From: Rhizopus sp. PT2906
Taxonomy: Eukaryota > Mucoromycota > Mucoromycetes > Mucorales > Rhizopodaceae
Assembly: GCA_025529335.1 (NCBI GenBank)
Contig: JAMYHX010000041.1
Coordinates: 1-64,000 of the forward strand
DNA length: 64,000 nt
Direction: 5' to 3'
Part shown: piece by piece, positions 46,301 through 57,783 of the stretch
Position numbering within the stretch: position 1 is the stretch's first letter
Layout: each line of letters starts with the position of its first letter
Program-made: the position numbers and the translations under genes
Notes under the pieces: generated by a model
Seen by the model: the letters and a program-made list of their open reading frames with translations, nothing else
Database searches by the model: none
What the model was told of the DNA's origin: nothing

Positions 46301-46977
46301 TTGTTGTTATTATTATTATTATTTATATTGCTGTTGCTTTTACTATGATCCACAATGCCAAGCATCACGAGTGATGCCAATATACTGCTTTTTTCGGTAT
46401 TGTTGCTATCATCTTTTTTTACAAGAGAAATGATGGACTCTATTGACTTTAGTATCTCGCTTGTCTTTGATATTAAGTCAGTGATTTGATTAAGTTCTCT
46501 TTGAAGCTTTTCTCTTCTTGCTTCTAGACCTTGTTTGAATTGTACGGGATTGAGCAAGATGGTTGATAGAACAGTGGTAAGGGAAGAAAGCATGGTCGGG
46601 TTGTCGATTTGTGTAGATAGTTTCAAAAGGGATTCTATAGCAGATACTAGTTCAGGATTATCATGCGTCTCGTTTTCTTGTTCATGTCTTTGTAAATGTT
46701 TATTGTCAGGCTGTGCGTCTTTGTATGTCTGATTAAACATTATTTGCTGAGGTGCCCTACTAAACCGCTTTCTTCGTTTTATAACAGTTCTCTTCATCGA
46801 CACAGGTCTTTGAACGTGATGTAGCTTGTAATAGAGTCCACATGCATTACAAATGGTGTTTCCCGAATCATCTCTTCTCCAAAGAGGAGTTGTTACTGTT
46901 TGACAGTTGTAACATTTGGTAATAGAAGCAGTCCAATGATGATTGCATTGTCCTTGACAGCTATGTTCAGTCTGCAT
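46090..46977 (-). CDS. GATA-type zinc-finger transcription factor (AreB/Dal80-like)
   Basis: Predicted 295-aa DNA-binding regulator. Type-IV zinc finger C22-X2-C25-X17-C43-X2-C46 (CYNC...CNAC) followed by the basic tail GLYYKLHHVQRPVSMKRTVI. A coiled coil lies near residues 150-200 (LEARREKLQRELNQITDLIS). A single GATA finger plus a C-terminal coiled coil is the layout of AreB/Dal80/Gzf3 nitrogen repressors, hence the tentative comparison. Near the C terminus is a long Asn-Ser tract encoded by triplet repeats (about 46255-46325). The frame is open further upstream to 47124, but that part is hydrophobic and rich in Tyr and Phe, unlike a regulator, and is probably leader or intron; M at 46977 is preferred. 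The true target genes are unknown. Confidence 0.82.
46255..46325. repeat. Compound trinucleotide repeat (ACT, GCT, GTT, ATT)n
   Basis: Changes phase-preserving from ACT to GCT, GTT and ATT units on the plus strand. On the coding (minus) strand it encodes the Asn and Ser runs of the GATA factor. Confidence 0.9.
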
Positions 46978-47765
46978 AACGTATCGTGAGAATAATGAAA
47001 AGAAAGAATAATAAGCTAGAGCTTCCCTTTTTATTAACAAAAAGAAGGGGAATAGATAAGATATCATGGTTATCATATCCCGAATCCTCCACACACACAC
47101 ATACAAATATGCATATGCGCACAACTGATAAAAAGTAGTACAATTTTCTGCAAATGATACTGAAGCTTATCTCTTATCCTCATACCCTTAAAAACTAGGA
47201 ATTACTATAAATGGTAACTCTTAGAGGGCGATCATGCCTATGAACTGTTTTTTTTTACAAGTTATTATTATATACACTTTTTGTTCATGCTAGTCTCCAT
47301 AGAAACACTCAATAGTCCCATAACCATTCATTGATGACAAGTGTAAAGCAGTATCAATTTTTTTCTTTTGTCCTACATGAAAATATATCATTATTTTCGC
47401 ACGCTTGGATAATCATATCTTTCTTTGACTGATAAGGTCAGCATACAAAATATGTTTTTTATATTATTACGCTATAGTAAACTTGGCCTTTTGATAAAGT
47501 AAAAGATAAGTTTCTCACGGCTTTCCCAACACTATCTTACAGGTTCTTTTGTATTTACCTTTTTTTTCTTTGGCTTGGGTGATAACAGATAACTTGATGT
47601 CATTTGCGCTATTTTCTAATTATGAATAACCTTAATGATTCACAAACAAAAGAAAAAAAAAAGATATAGAAATAGGTCCTTGGCGAGACTTTTATTGTTT
47701 ATGTGTATTAAAGATACGAAGTGAATAATACAGAAGGAAAGAGAAAGAAACATAATAATTATGAG
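46978..47765. other. Upstream region of the GATA factor
   Basis: The GATA gene's leader and promoter. The plus-strand side carries a short ACAC repeat near 47090. No other gene seen. Confidence 0.45.
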
Positions 47766-48134
47766 TCAAGAGCTATGGCTTTCAGTGCTGCTTAAAGTAG
47801 GGTACTTAAGTCTATAAATGATTAAAGCCAAAGGAGAGCATCCAATTGACATCGCTTGATTGTACGCAAGCGTTTCACTACTACTTCCTAGCGTCAAATG
47901 AGATCCGATACGCATGTCGAAAAGAGACGATTGCAATATCACTCGTTTTGCTTTGTCGTTTGCATTATTCTCGTATTCGCCGACATAAGCTTTTACGTTA
48001 TGCTGCTGTTTCATATGCCTTGATAAGGTGTCAATATGTGAAAACGTAACGGATGTGCATTGTGAAATAGGGCAACGGAGCTGTCCTGACTCGCGTCGTA
48101 CCGCAACAACGTCCGGAAGAGGAAGATTAAATAA
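47766..48134 (-). pseudogene. Fragment with a C2H2-like zinc-finger motif
   Basis: A frame open to 48158 without an ATG reads QLRCPISQCTSVTFSHIDTL then SRHMKQQHN, which spaces as C-X4-C-X12-H-X4-H. The rest (DKAKRVILQSSLFDMRIGSH) has no match that I know. It lies just 3' of the transposase relic on the same strand. It may be a piece of a zinc-finger gene broken by an insertion, or an exon of an unannotated gene; a complete gene could not be built. Confidence 0.35.
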
Positions 48135-48191
48135 ACACACACGAATTAAGTAAAACAAAGAGGAAACACGAATAATAGAAATCTACAGTTC

Positions 48192-49290
48192 TTATAATTT
48201 CCAAGTGTGTTTAATAGGGTTCAGCTCTAGAGAACACGAAGGAAGATACACACATCGATATCCTCGAGAGTGAATGTATTTTTCTATTAAACTATGCATG
48301 GGGGCATTATCCATGACAAGATAATGCCCCTTCATCTCTGGATACTTGTCCATTTCATCAAGAATAGCCTTTAAAAAGCTTAGATAATGTCATGTCACTG
48401 TTCCTATGCTATAACCGTCGGTTTCGCATCCAAGCTTTCTCTTTTTAATACGCTTTGGAATTCTCAAACTAACATTAATTAAGCCGGTGGCAGATATGGC
48501 ACCTAAAATCGATGTTATGTTCGCTTTTGTCGTGGGTACTGTAACTATTGCAGGAGTTCCCTTCTTTGACCAAACCATACCCCATTTCAAATTGATGCGG
48601 AACGCCGATTCATCAAGAAAGACGTAATTTGCTGCCACTTTTGTACCCAATCGTACTTTTGTTAAATTTTTTCATCGCTATTTCTTTCTACAGGTTGGAA
48701 TTGTGCCTACTTAAAAGATAGATTGCACTCAGTTGTCATGAAGTTATAAATAGTGCTACGAGAGACACTAAGGCCCTGAAAGTTTTGCGTTAAACTCTCT
48801 GCTACTTCTGTTACGGCAGCAGAAGGATACCTATCAATATAGTTTAAAAGAAACTGCTTATGCTTCTCCCCAAGGATACGATGCCGACCTGATTTTTTCT
48901 TCTTTTCGAAGATGCTTTCAGGATCCTCATAATAACGTTTGACCCATCTCTGAGCTGCTCGGATGTGGATACCTGATTGTCTCGCAGCAGCAGAAGCATT
49001 CAAGCATTTGCTGAAAAATAAATGAAAAAAATCGGGTCTTGTCTTCATCAGAATAAACTGTATAGCGTCGCTTGCTGCATAACTCCATATCAATATCTTC
49101 ATTGTTTCTCTTATCCGTAACTGGGTATATTACAGGATTACAAGGTTTTTCAGGAGGTTTATTCCTTAGAAATTGAATACGAGAGCTTATCGTTTCGATA
49201 GCAAATAGGTCCTCATCAATAACAAGATCCATTGGTTCAACTCCATTCTCATCAACAACATGCCCTTGTCCATCTTCGTAAAAAAAAAAA
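48192..49290 (-). pseudogene. Decayed Tc1/mariner-type (IS630 superfamily) transposase
   Basis: Cut-and-paste transposase remnant. Minus-strand reading gives an N-terminal region with charged residues (ETISSRIQFLRNKPPEKP), a helix-turn-helix part (AAARQSGIHIRAAQRWVKRY, FEKKKKSGRHRILGEKHKQ), then DDE-domain pieces: VFLDESAFRINLKWG with the first Asp, VTVPTTKANITSILGAIS, LVMDNAPMHSLIEKY with the second Asp, and LPSCSLELNPIKHTW. In this family the last block normally reads N-P-I-E; here the Glu position is Lys, so catalysis would be lost. There is a frameshift near 49015, stops near 48710, 48670 and at 48389, and an early stop after the last block. Terminal inverted repeats were not found. It is clearly a dead copy. 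Confidence 0.85.
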
Positions 49291-49565
49291 AAATGCATAC
49301 TCATTTTTTAATATCAGTATAACAATATAATGAAATTTGAGAAAGAGAAAGGAAAAATAAGAAAAATGCCATGGTTTCATTGTTGGATCAATCGACATCA
49401 TTGATGGACAAGAGAATTTCTTGCACGACATCAAACTCAAAATTAGCGACTTTATTTCTTGAAATGACTGTATACCTCAACAGCTTTTTGGTTTCAAGAC
49501 TTGAGCTTTCTAAATAAGAATATCGAAACCGTATTGGCTGGATTACAACCACACGAGGTTCATAA

Positions 49566-49979
49566 TACTATGGCGACAGGTTCTTTTATACATCTGAATG
49601 TGCGCAAGTAGTATCAGGTGCCTACTGCGTTCCTGTTTGCATCTACAGCAATAACAGTAACATGGAAGCAGTAACGTATCTGCCTATTGAATATACGACA
49701 GACAAGACAAAGCAACGCAGTCCGAAGCCATTGGTATTGCAAAGTAGATGCAAAAGTCCAGAAGAAATGGCCACGTATGTTTTATCGTTTTTTTTATTTG
49801 CTCTCTCTTGTTGTCTAGAAGAATCCCTTACTTACTGGAACAAGGATAGGATGTTTTCCGATCCTGTCGAAAGAAATAACCGCTCACTTCCAGGTCCTGT
49901 TGATGATATCTTGCTAATTGAATCTGATGAAGAAGAAGAGTATTTAATCCTTTTTTTTTATAAACCAATTTATATCTAA
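49566..49979 (+). pseudogene. Protein-like fragment, possibly OTU-type peptidase C terminus
   Basis: A frame opening after a stop reads YGDRFFYTSECAQVVSGAYC, then PVCIYSNNSN and PKPLVLQ. The order C-A-Q ... V-P-V ... I-Y-S resembles the C-terminal half of OTU cysteine peptidases, but the final His-containing block is missing and no catalytic Cys region is seen upstream. Downstream residues (YWNKDRMFSDPVE, acidic tail DEEEE) also look coding. The neighbouring frame reads AGLQPHEVHNTMATGSFIH, which suggests a frameshift. I treat it as a relic; the family is a weak suggestion. Confidence 0.3.
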
Positions 49980-50756
49980 AATAAACTACATAAACCCATT
50001 TCTACTCATAAATCAAGTCGGAGAACAACAAGATGCCCTAAAAGAAAATGCTACTTGGCTTATTGGAAGAATAGTCCACTTTGGACGTGATCCCTAACGA
50101 CATCGCCCCACATACCTACTATTTTAAGATGAGTCCCATCAATCAAGATGTGTCCTCTAAGAACACTGATCAAACAATTTATTGGCTTACTTATTGTGAA
50201 AGCCTTTTGGCATAACACGGATTAAAGAACATTTTTATGCATAAAAATGGCTCTTAAGGCTTATCCCCTGTATCACGCTACATGTACTTTTTTCTCTAAG
50301 TGCTGTTATACGTATAAATCTCTGCTATTTCATTTGATCGTCTTAAAATGTTGGGACGAGCAGTTCATAATACCCGAGTATTCTTTTTTTTTTTTTTTTT
50401 TTTACCACTATCGCTTGAAAATTACTTACCAAGTCTACACTCCGATCGGGGCTCATAAGACGGCGAGGACGAGATGTACATGTGCATATTACTGCTCAGT
50501 TACTGTTGACAGCAAAAGTAATCAGGGCCTCTCTTAATCAGTTACTTATTATATATATATATTTATACATATGATCCTTTTCTCCTTAAGCTTATCTTTT
50601 TTCTTCCCTTCCCCTTACAACACACTCACACAAGCACCCACACACGTCATAACCTAATGATCATTGTTAGCCATATTTGGAATTGATACTAGAATGGAAA
50701 ACAAAACCAATAAACTCTTTTTTTTTCTTTTTCTTTTTCTTTTGCAATATATAAAC
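49980..50756. other. Relic-rich intergenic region upstream of the ML-domain gene
   Basis: On the minus strand about 50055-50165 reads VLRGHILIDGTHLKIVGMWG, which looks like eroded coding sequence that I cannot name. A T-run of about 20 lies near 50385-50403. Promoter of the ML gene at the right. Confidence 0.4.
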
Positions 50757-51356
50757 ATGAAGTTGACCCTATTGTTAGCTTCACTAGGCTTACCCTTAAC
50801 TGTAATGTCTCTAGATACACAAAAGCCTTTTATGGCACCTGATGACCATGGAGCTATATGGTCATTGTGCGATGATCCCTCCAGCCATCTGTTAGTAGGA
50901 TATCGAAATGGAGTACATATATCACCAGAGACACCTAGGACAGGAAGTGATATTAGTGTACAAGTACAAGGCAACCTACGTAACTTATCATTTATAAACC
51001 ATGATACTTTATTTTAAAACACATTTTATAGTAAAAGATGTTACTGGTGGGAAAGTAGATATTGATTTGAGTATTATGTCAATGATTAAGATTAAGAAGC
51101 AACTCGACCTCTGCACTGTCTTGGCATCAGATATTATGGGCCATAAATCATGCCCACTCTCTGCTGGTGATCTCGATTTGGATGCAACAGGTTATATACA
51201 TAACTATTATCAGTCTATAATCATACAACTAACATGATATCAATAGCATGGATACCTAAAGAATTACCCAAATTACCACTCGATGGCAACATTCGTATCT
51301 CTGACCAAGATAATAACACTGTGACATGCATTCATCTTTCCTTTAAACTTCAATAA
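50757..51356 (+). CDS. Secreted ML-domain (NPC2/phosphatidylglycerol transfer-like) lipid-binding protein
   Basis: Three exons: 50757-50979, 51032-51190, 51247-51356; 163 aa. A signal peptide is clear (MKLTLLLASLGLPLTVMS). The mature part shows the ML fold order: IWSLCDDPSSHLLVGY, SDISVQVQGNL, VDIDLSIMSMIKI, LCTVLASDIMGHKSCPLSAG, and near the end IRISDQDNNTVTCIHLSFKL. Six Cys positions fit disulfides of NPC2-type proteins. It should bind a sterol or phospholipid in the secretory pathway or vacuole. It ends 28 bases from the stop of the opposite-strand LTO1 gene. Confidence 0.85.
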
Positions 51357-51384
51357 TCATCATTTATTTACAATATACACAATT

Positions 51385-51893
51385 TTAATAACTCATCTTT
51401 GGCTTTTCTTCATTTAAATATCTTTGTTGCACTCCCAGCAGGGAACTGATTACTCGCAGCTTATTCTTCATTTTATCTCTCAGGGCAAGCAAGTCCACAT
51501 CATGATCATTGTAGTCAGGGAATTGATCAATCAGTTTCTGTAGGCTTTCTAATTGTTTCAATACTCTACACATAGTGTTATTAAAAGAAGATGCTATTTT
51601 ATTTATTCTTACTTGGATGGTATCATATCTGGATAGTCTATTGATAATTGAGTCCACATATCTACACAGCCTGCATAAAATCCAATTTCTTTTCCTAAAT
51701 CAAATGCCTTTTCGCAGCCAAATATACGACCTTCCAACTCGCCTGATTGCTCTCCATCTCTAAATCCGTCCTCAAATCCATATTCTTGAAACCTATAATG
51801 AATGAGTCATGATTATAAAAAAGAATAAAGGGCTGATTACATAGTCTCTAAATAGCATAGTGACTCGAGATCTTGGTTTGGAGGTGGCAACAT
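51385..51893 (-). CDS. LTO1: LTO1/ORAOV1-type Fe-S cluster adaptor
   Basis: Three exons: 51893-51841, 51792-51613, 51565-51385; 137 aa. The family motif of repeated Gly every four residues is present: GFEDGFRDGEQSGELEGRIFG, read as G-F-x-D-G-x3-G, then KAFDLGKEIGFYAG. With Yae1, Lto1 brings the cytosolic Fe-S machinery to the ABC protein Rli1 needed for ribosome recycling. The C-terminal half (LESLQKLIDQFPDYNDHDVD) is helical. The last residues (PKMSY) do not show the conserved Trp of yeast Lto1, so the contact with the cytosolic Fe-S targeting complex may differ. Confidence 0.85.
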
Positions 51894-51961
51894 TTAGTAA
51901 AAGTAAAAAAAAAAAAAAAGAAAGAAAGAAAAAAAAAATAGTCATGCATTAATAATAACAT

Positions 51962-53091
51962 TTATTTTTCCTTCTTTTGTTCTTCTCCTCCGCCTGTCGT
52001 AGGAAGACCGACATAGACCTTGAATGTATCATAGATCAACCATTGCAAGCCTGTTAATGTACCAATCATTACTATACGAGGGCCTAATCCTGTCCATAGT
52101 CCCTTCCAGCCTAACTGTTTAACAACGTCCATAGCAGTGACTTGCTTTTGTCCTGCTTCAGTCTTGGGGAGATTATTCAACTTGGATACGAGCACATCGG
52201 CTGGATGCGATACTAGAGCACAAAAGATACCAGCGATATAGCCACCAGAAAAACTAACACCAAGCTACCGTTCAAGTTTAAGAATGTATAAGGGATTCTT
52301 GTTATATGGATTACCTGCTGCAACTTGTTGTATTCTGACTTGGGCTTGGGTAAGAACGTTTTATAAAGGAACTCGACAGTCCTTTCAAAGGATGCAAATT
52401 TAACCATAGTATAAGGTACCTTTACAAGTAATTGTTATAACGCACGACAATCCCCATAATCTCGTTCATTACCTGACGACCCCAAAGAGGGACAATACCC
52501 TTGTAGAACCCAAGATATCCCTCAGTACTTATGATCTTTTTAAATCCTTCTCCTGTTGTTCTCGCAAAGGGTGGAACGGTTGTTTGCATCTTTACTTTTA
52601 ATGCTTCCATAGGACATAAAAAAATATCAGCAAAGAATTCAGCAGAGGCGGAAGCGCCAAGGTATAACAGTGTACGATATTTGTGAGCATTTTCTTCTCC
52701 AACAAGATTTGCATATCTATACTTGAAAACTTCATAAAGGCCATATTTACCAGCACCTTGGAATGAATAACCAATGGCAGTGGGCCCCACGCCAGTGAAT
52801 ACACCACCAATGCCTTCACTCTTGGCAATCGTTTTCCAACCATCAAATACACTCTTGTACAACCCAGGTTTTACCTTTCTACATGTTAATTTTTGTTCTG
52901 CTACTGCCTTATCGCACTTACTTGGTTACGGCATTTGACCAAGTCTAAGGGAGTCACAAGCGAATGAGTTGGCCTATGTTTATAAGCATGAGTGTAGGCA
53001 TAAAAAAAATAAACACAATGTACCCGCAAGCAAGTATGCCACCAAGTGTACAAGCCAAGAAGTAGTTTGTGGAATAAAGCTCAATAGTCAT
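51962..53091 (-). CDS. Mitochondrial phosphate carrier
   Basis: SLC25 inner-membrane transporter that imports phosphate for ATP synthesis (Mir1/Pic2 type). Five exons: 53091-53024, 52973-52922, 52874-52473, 52419-52315, 52264-51962; 309 aa. Seen: YFLACTLGGILACGPTHSLV, first carrier signature TPLDLVKCR, GVGPTAIGYSFQGAGKYGLYE (very typical of phosphate carriers), second signature CPMEALKVKMQT, IVPLWGRQVPYTMVKFASFE, and the third SHPADVLVSK. There is no long N-terminal extension, as in fungal forms. The C terminus is charged (GGGEEQKKEK). Which of the two yeast-type paralogues it matches was not tested. Confidence 0.93.
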
Positions 53092-53947
53092 TTAGATGCT
53101 AAAGAAAAGAAAACAAGGGCAAATGACATATTTTATATTTGGGTGATATCATGACTTCATAACGTTTTAGATGATTCATAAACCTGCAATTATTTTTTTT
53201 TTTTTTACCCTCGTCCGGAAAAAGATTTGCATTGAGCCTATATGGCCCGATAAGCTTACACAAGTTCAAAGTGAAACTCTCAATGTTCTTTATTATCCTG
53301 CATGTATTTAGTGTAGAGATCTAATGCCTATATATAAACACATAAATAATAATAGAAGAGCGGTTTATTTCATAGAGCCTGAAAATGAAGGCGCGTGGTT
53401 TGAAAGCGACTTTACCTTCATTCACCGACGTTACTTTTTCTTTAATGCATTATAGAGTCCCCTTAAGTCGCATGTAACACACATGTATTGCGCCTCTCCG
53501 CAATTTTCCGTTTAGTACCTTGGTTAAGCATCCTTCAGCATTACATCATGTAGAATATATTCTTTAAAAATGGAGGCTCTATCAATAGTTCATTACGCGA
53601 TATAAAATCGAGATACGGCTTTTAAATTATAAGCTTCATGACAGGGGAGGTTGCAAACTTGAAGTCTAGTAGTGTATATATACCATCCTTCATAATCTCA
53701 CAATGAGGCTTAATTACTTTAAAGAAATAGTACCAAGGTAAATTGAGTCATATCACTGACTGAATTGACAAACTACAAGTTGTGTATCACAAAGTTGGAG
53801 AGATTTTTTGCATGATTTATCATCATTCACATTTGTGAGAATGCCTCTCCCTACTCGAATAGCATTTATAAAGGTTGAGTTCAATATGATAAATCAAGAG
53901 TGTAGACATTTGATTTCGATGTCTATAATATATTTTATTCTATGATT
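53092..53947. other. Intergenic between the phosphate carrier and the METTL25-like gene
   Basis: Carrier promoter at the left and METTL25-like 3' flank at the right. A T-run lies near 53193. No gene or RNA seen. Confidence 0.5.
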
Positions 53948-55474
53948 TTATTTCGAAGCTACATAAACTACATTTCTTGGCGATGCTACTTGATCAAACA
54001 GTGGATATGCCCATACTCCCTTGTGTTGACTATTTTCCAATGAGCTGACAGATTCTTCAAGGTATAACCATCTATCTACAAGAATAATGCTTTCAACAAT
54101 AGATGCCAACAACGCTCTTAAAGTCCAGAGGGTAACAAACTGTTTATCAGCCTGCTTTTCTTTTGCCTTTAGGTAATGATCTCTTGCTTCTTGCTCTGTG
54201 ATTGTATCGGGTGGTAATTTCAGTCTTTTTAAGGATGCTGCTACAAATGAAGTAAACTCTTTGTTCTGTTTAATTCTCCCAAGGATGGGCGGATCATTGA
54301 TATCAGACAATTCTCTCTCGACAAGCATCTCCTATAAAGAAATAATGAATAAAGTGCATTTGTGAATCGCCACAGATGATATACCTGAAGTAAAGCACGG
54401 AAAAAATAATTATCAAATGCTTCTATACATGGTTCTCCTTCTAACCAGCGAGAAGGAGAATGACAAGCGAGCACACGAGCAGTCGATTTCAACTCCATCT
54501 TTTTCTCTCTAAGCAAACTGCTCATAGGGAAACCAGAAGGCGTCAGTGCATTATAACAACAACCTACATTGACCATACAAGAAATCTTGTCACTTTCTGT
54601 AAACAAACGAAAGATGGTAGGTGATAGATCTCCACATGTATGTAGGCCGGTCACTAACCACTTTTTGTTGCCATCTAATCCAGTGCTGGCAAGTACCTGA
54701 GACACATTTTCTGGAGTTACCTTTTCAGTAACATGTCTTATAGACATCTCACTCTTGTCTCGTGCTTGCTTTTTTGCCTTTTCATCAAATCGGATAGCGC
54801 CCTTTGTCTGTATCTCGGACATGTCAACAGCTACTACGTCAAATCCATGATCGAAAGCCAATGCACGAGATAGATAGCCTTGTCCAGAGCCAAGATCGAT
54901 AACAGATGTGATGCCTCTTTCGTTTGCTACTTGCTTGATTAGCTGTCCCATCAGCTCTACCTCATGAATCTTTTTATCACTCATTCCTCCCAAGATCTGT
55001 TTACTGATATTTGCTTGGTTGTTTTGAAAAGGTTCTTCATCTAAGTTGCAAGATATCAATATTCAACGTTTTTTTTTTTCTATTTATATATATATATATA
55101 TATATACTTCTAGGTAACGATAGATCTCTTGTCTTTTCTATATAATTTCTTAGAGATTCTGGCCAAATGGACTATTGAATTGTTGGGCGTCATTGACAAG
55201 AACACATGGTTTTACACTTTACATAATCGTTTGTATTTAAAATAGATTCTAATAAAGCTTTTGCCCAGTTATCTCCAGCTTGTTCCATAAATGACATTAA
55301 AGCATTTCTCCACTCTACATCAAATTGATCCCACTGACGATGTGTAATGAAATTAAAGGGCAAGACATGGATCAACCAAAAATACTCGTTGTAAAACTCC
55401 AAGAGATCGTCCAAGTATTCTTGTACTGATTTATTCTTGTATTTTTCAGGTAGACGAATATAAAAAGAGCTCAT
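53948..55474 (-). CDS. METTL25/RRNAD1-like methyltransferase-domain protein
   Basis: Four exons: 55474-55223, 55171-55108, 55040-54385, 54331-53948; 451 aa. N-terminal helical part (FYNEYFWLIHVLPFNF), then WPESLRNYIEKTRDLSLPR, GMSDKKIHEVELM, the SAM-binding motif SVIDLGSGQGYLSRALAF, VVAVDMSEIQ, GLHTCGDLSPTIFRLF and VNVGCCYNALTPSGFPMS. The C-terminal YLEESV...GVWAYPLFDQVASPRNVVYVA is also family-typical. The substrate of fungal members is not known to me. The intron between exons 2 and 3 contains a TA repeat right after its donor. Placed by motif order; no search was made. Confidence 0.85.
55086..55107. repeat. TA dinucleotide repeat in an intron
   Basis: Directly follows (on the minus strand) the donor of the second intron of the METTL25-like gene, so repeat length changes intron length. 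Confidence 0.8.
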
Positions 55475-55643
55475 TACAGAAAAAGAAAAAAGAGGGCATC
55501 CAAATACACAATTGAATAAAAAATAAAAAAAAAAGTCCCATTCTTAAACCGACACTCTCGATCCTTTTTCCTTGGTACATAAATTGTCATGGTAACGATC
55601 CAATTGGGAAATAAAAAGAAAAAGGAAATGTTTATTATCTATT

Positions 55644-56557
55644 TTACCACTTGATCTTTTCAGGAAAGAATTCACGAATCAGTTCCTGGTAAAATGGCTT
55701 CAGGGCTTCAACATCCGGTTCATCCTCTGCCTTGGAATAAAGGTCATATTGATTAAATATTTTTACCCACTTCATCATCTCCACGTCGTACTGATTCAGT
55801 AACCACGAATACTGTCCCTCTGTGTGACAAGAGTAGAATGAGTGATAACGAATAACATAAGAAGCTTCAGGAGGTAAATAGTCCTTGGTAACGTGATAGA
55901 GATATTCATCATGACCGTAACTCATATGCACTTGATCCAAGCCACAGTGAGGAGAGTAGATGCCATGCAGAGTGGAATACTCTTGACGGGAATAGTCAGG
56001 GTTCTTCTCAAAGTATTTGGAATAAACAATTTTCTCCGAGAATTTACAGCCAACGGGAAAGGTGTCTCCTACAACCTATTTTGGATTTGTTAGATAAAAG
56101 CTAAGAAGTAAAGTGAGAGACTTACTGTCCACTGTGGTTCGCCAAGGAAGAATAAGTATTTGCCAAGATCATGAATCAAGCAAGTCAGTATCATCCATCT
56201 CGGCTGGTTATCTCTTCTTGCGGCTTCGGCTGACTGAAGAGCATGCATGATTTGTGGCATTTGTGTATCAGGATCTGACTCATCCACCAATGTGTTCATT
56301 AGCTCAAGGGCCTCCCAGATACCCATTTCACCCTGTGTTAAGCTTCCATACATTTTCTTCTTGTCCAATACATGCTCCAAGGTTTGCTTTTCATGATTTT
56401 CCTTGTAGAAATTTTCTACGGTGGGCTGTACCTTACTTGCAAGTTGATAGTCACGGAAATCACCTGTCTCTTTATTTGAATGGTTGTGTCCATACTTTTG
56501 TTTGATGAACGTCTCCCAGGCTTCAGTTACTTTGACTGCCTCTGACAAGTTTCTCAT
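55644..56557 (-). CDS. MIOX: Myo-inositol oxygenase
   Basis: Cleaves myo-inositol to D-glucuronate with a di-iron centre (cytosol). Two exons: 56557-56126 and 56075-55644; 287 aa, close to the animal enzyme (285 aa). All six iron ligands of the human enzyme are present: His in IMHALQSAEAAR (105), HD in LIHDLGK (129-130), His in YGHDEYLYHV (199), His in IRYHSFY (222), and Asp in FNQYDLYSKA (255). The intron is phase 0 and splits the protein exactly in half by codons. No inositol transporter or uronate gene is adjacent, so the pathway must be encoded elsewhere. Confidence 0.96.
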
Positions 56558-57783
56558 TGATATATTATATAAAAGAGAGAAAGAGAAAGAAAAGAGAGAA
56601 AAAGATAGATTTGTGTCTTTTTATAGTCCCACTTTCAGTTTTTTCCCACCTTTTATTTGTTCTGGAGTCCAAGCAGAATATATATTTAGACATGTATTAT
56701 AATGAATCATCACCCTTTTGTGATTGGTGCAGAAAATAGAGTAGTATGCATACTTGTGCGTCTATTGGGGAGTTTCGGACTCTTTTAACGTTTTTTTTTT
56801 TTTTTTTGATTTGCGTGTCGTTACTTTTTTTTTTAACCTTTAAAAGTAACAACGCGAGCAAAAAGTCACTATCCATCAATGACTATTTTTGAAAAGCGTA
56901 ACATTTTCGATGACTCACTACGATAGTTATTTTATCGTTATGAAGCTATCCTAGAGATAAATAGTACGAACGCGGTGCTGCTATGTATTAAACTAGCACA
57001 TCTGCATAGTAAATAACGTGATGACGCTCACTTTTAAAAGTAAATTGACTTTTAGTTACATAACGACTGTACGAAATCCACTGTTTCATATAGACGAATA
57101 AAAGATTAAGCTGTATGACCATGGAAACGTCAGATATGCTATTCACAGTAAAGTTAACTCATTTGACAAACTTACATTAACATAGGGGGTGTTGAAAGCA
57201 GTATTTCTTTCGAAAATATGAATCAATGCAGATCGACTGGATCTGTTAGCAAAATCAACCGTAAGAATTCAACTTCACAAGCAGATCTTAAATTCAGTTT
57301 CTCTCGCATAAATTGGGGCTTCATCGAAATAAGTCTTATTGACCATATGGTCCGAAAGCGACAAAAGGATTTAGTGAAAGGGATATTACAGCACCTATAA
57401 TGATGCAACCAATTGAGACAGCAATGTAAAGCAGTTCTTACTAGTCGCAGTCATCTTCAAAGTAAACCAGGACAATGTTAGCGCTTTTACTTTCAATAGA
57501 AATGAACCTCCGCTCTATCCATGGACTTCAAGACATAAAATATATAGATGGTATTTATCCAAGCCCCTTCTTTTTCTTTATAAACTTAATACAAAGCCCT
57601 TCTCTCTTTTTTCATGCGAGGGCTTTGCAATGTGATGCATTTTATAAAGTATCCCAAAAAGGAAATCAGTATTTCCTGGCTTGTCTTTGATAAGATGTTC
57701 TTATTGGGCAAGAATAAACGTGTAACACTTTTTAGCTCTTTGTCTTTTTTTTTCTTTTCTTTGTTTTTCATAATTTGAAAGAA
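56558..57783. other. Divergent promoter region between MIOX and CDC50
   Basis: About 1.2 kb. Begins with a GAAAGA-type tract on the plus strand (about 56575-56610), has a T-run near 56790-56808, and no gene that I can support; frames of 60-90 codons here show no motifs. Confidence 0.5.

Noticed and set aside
46092..46433. Plus-strand Cys/Tyr-rich frame (a possible small Cys-rich protein)
   Set aside because: It is the antisense reading of the triplet repeat and coding region of the GATA factor.
46978..47124. Upstream in-frame extension of the GATA factor (start at 47124)
   Set aside because: The extra 49 residues are Tyr/Phe/Leu-rich and unlike the N terminus of a regulator; the ATG at 46977 gives a compact normal start.
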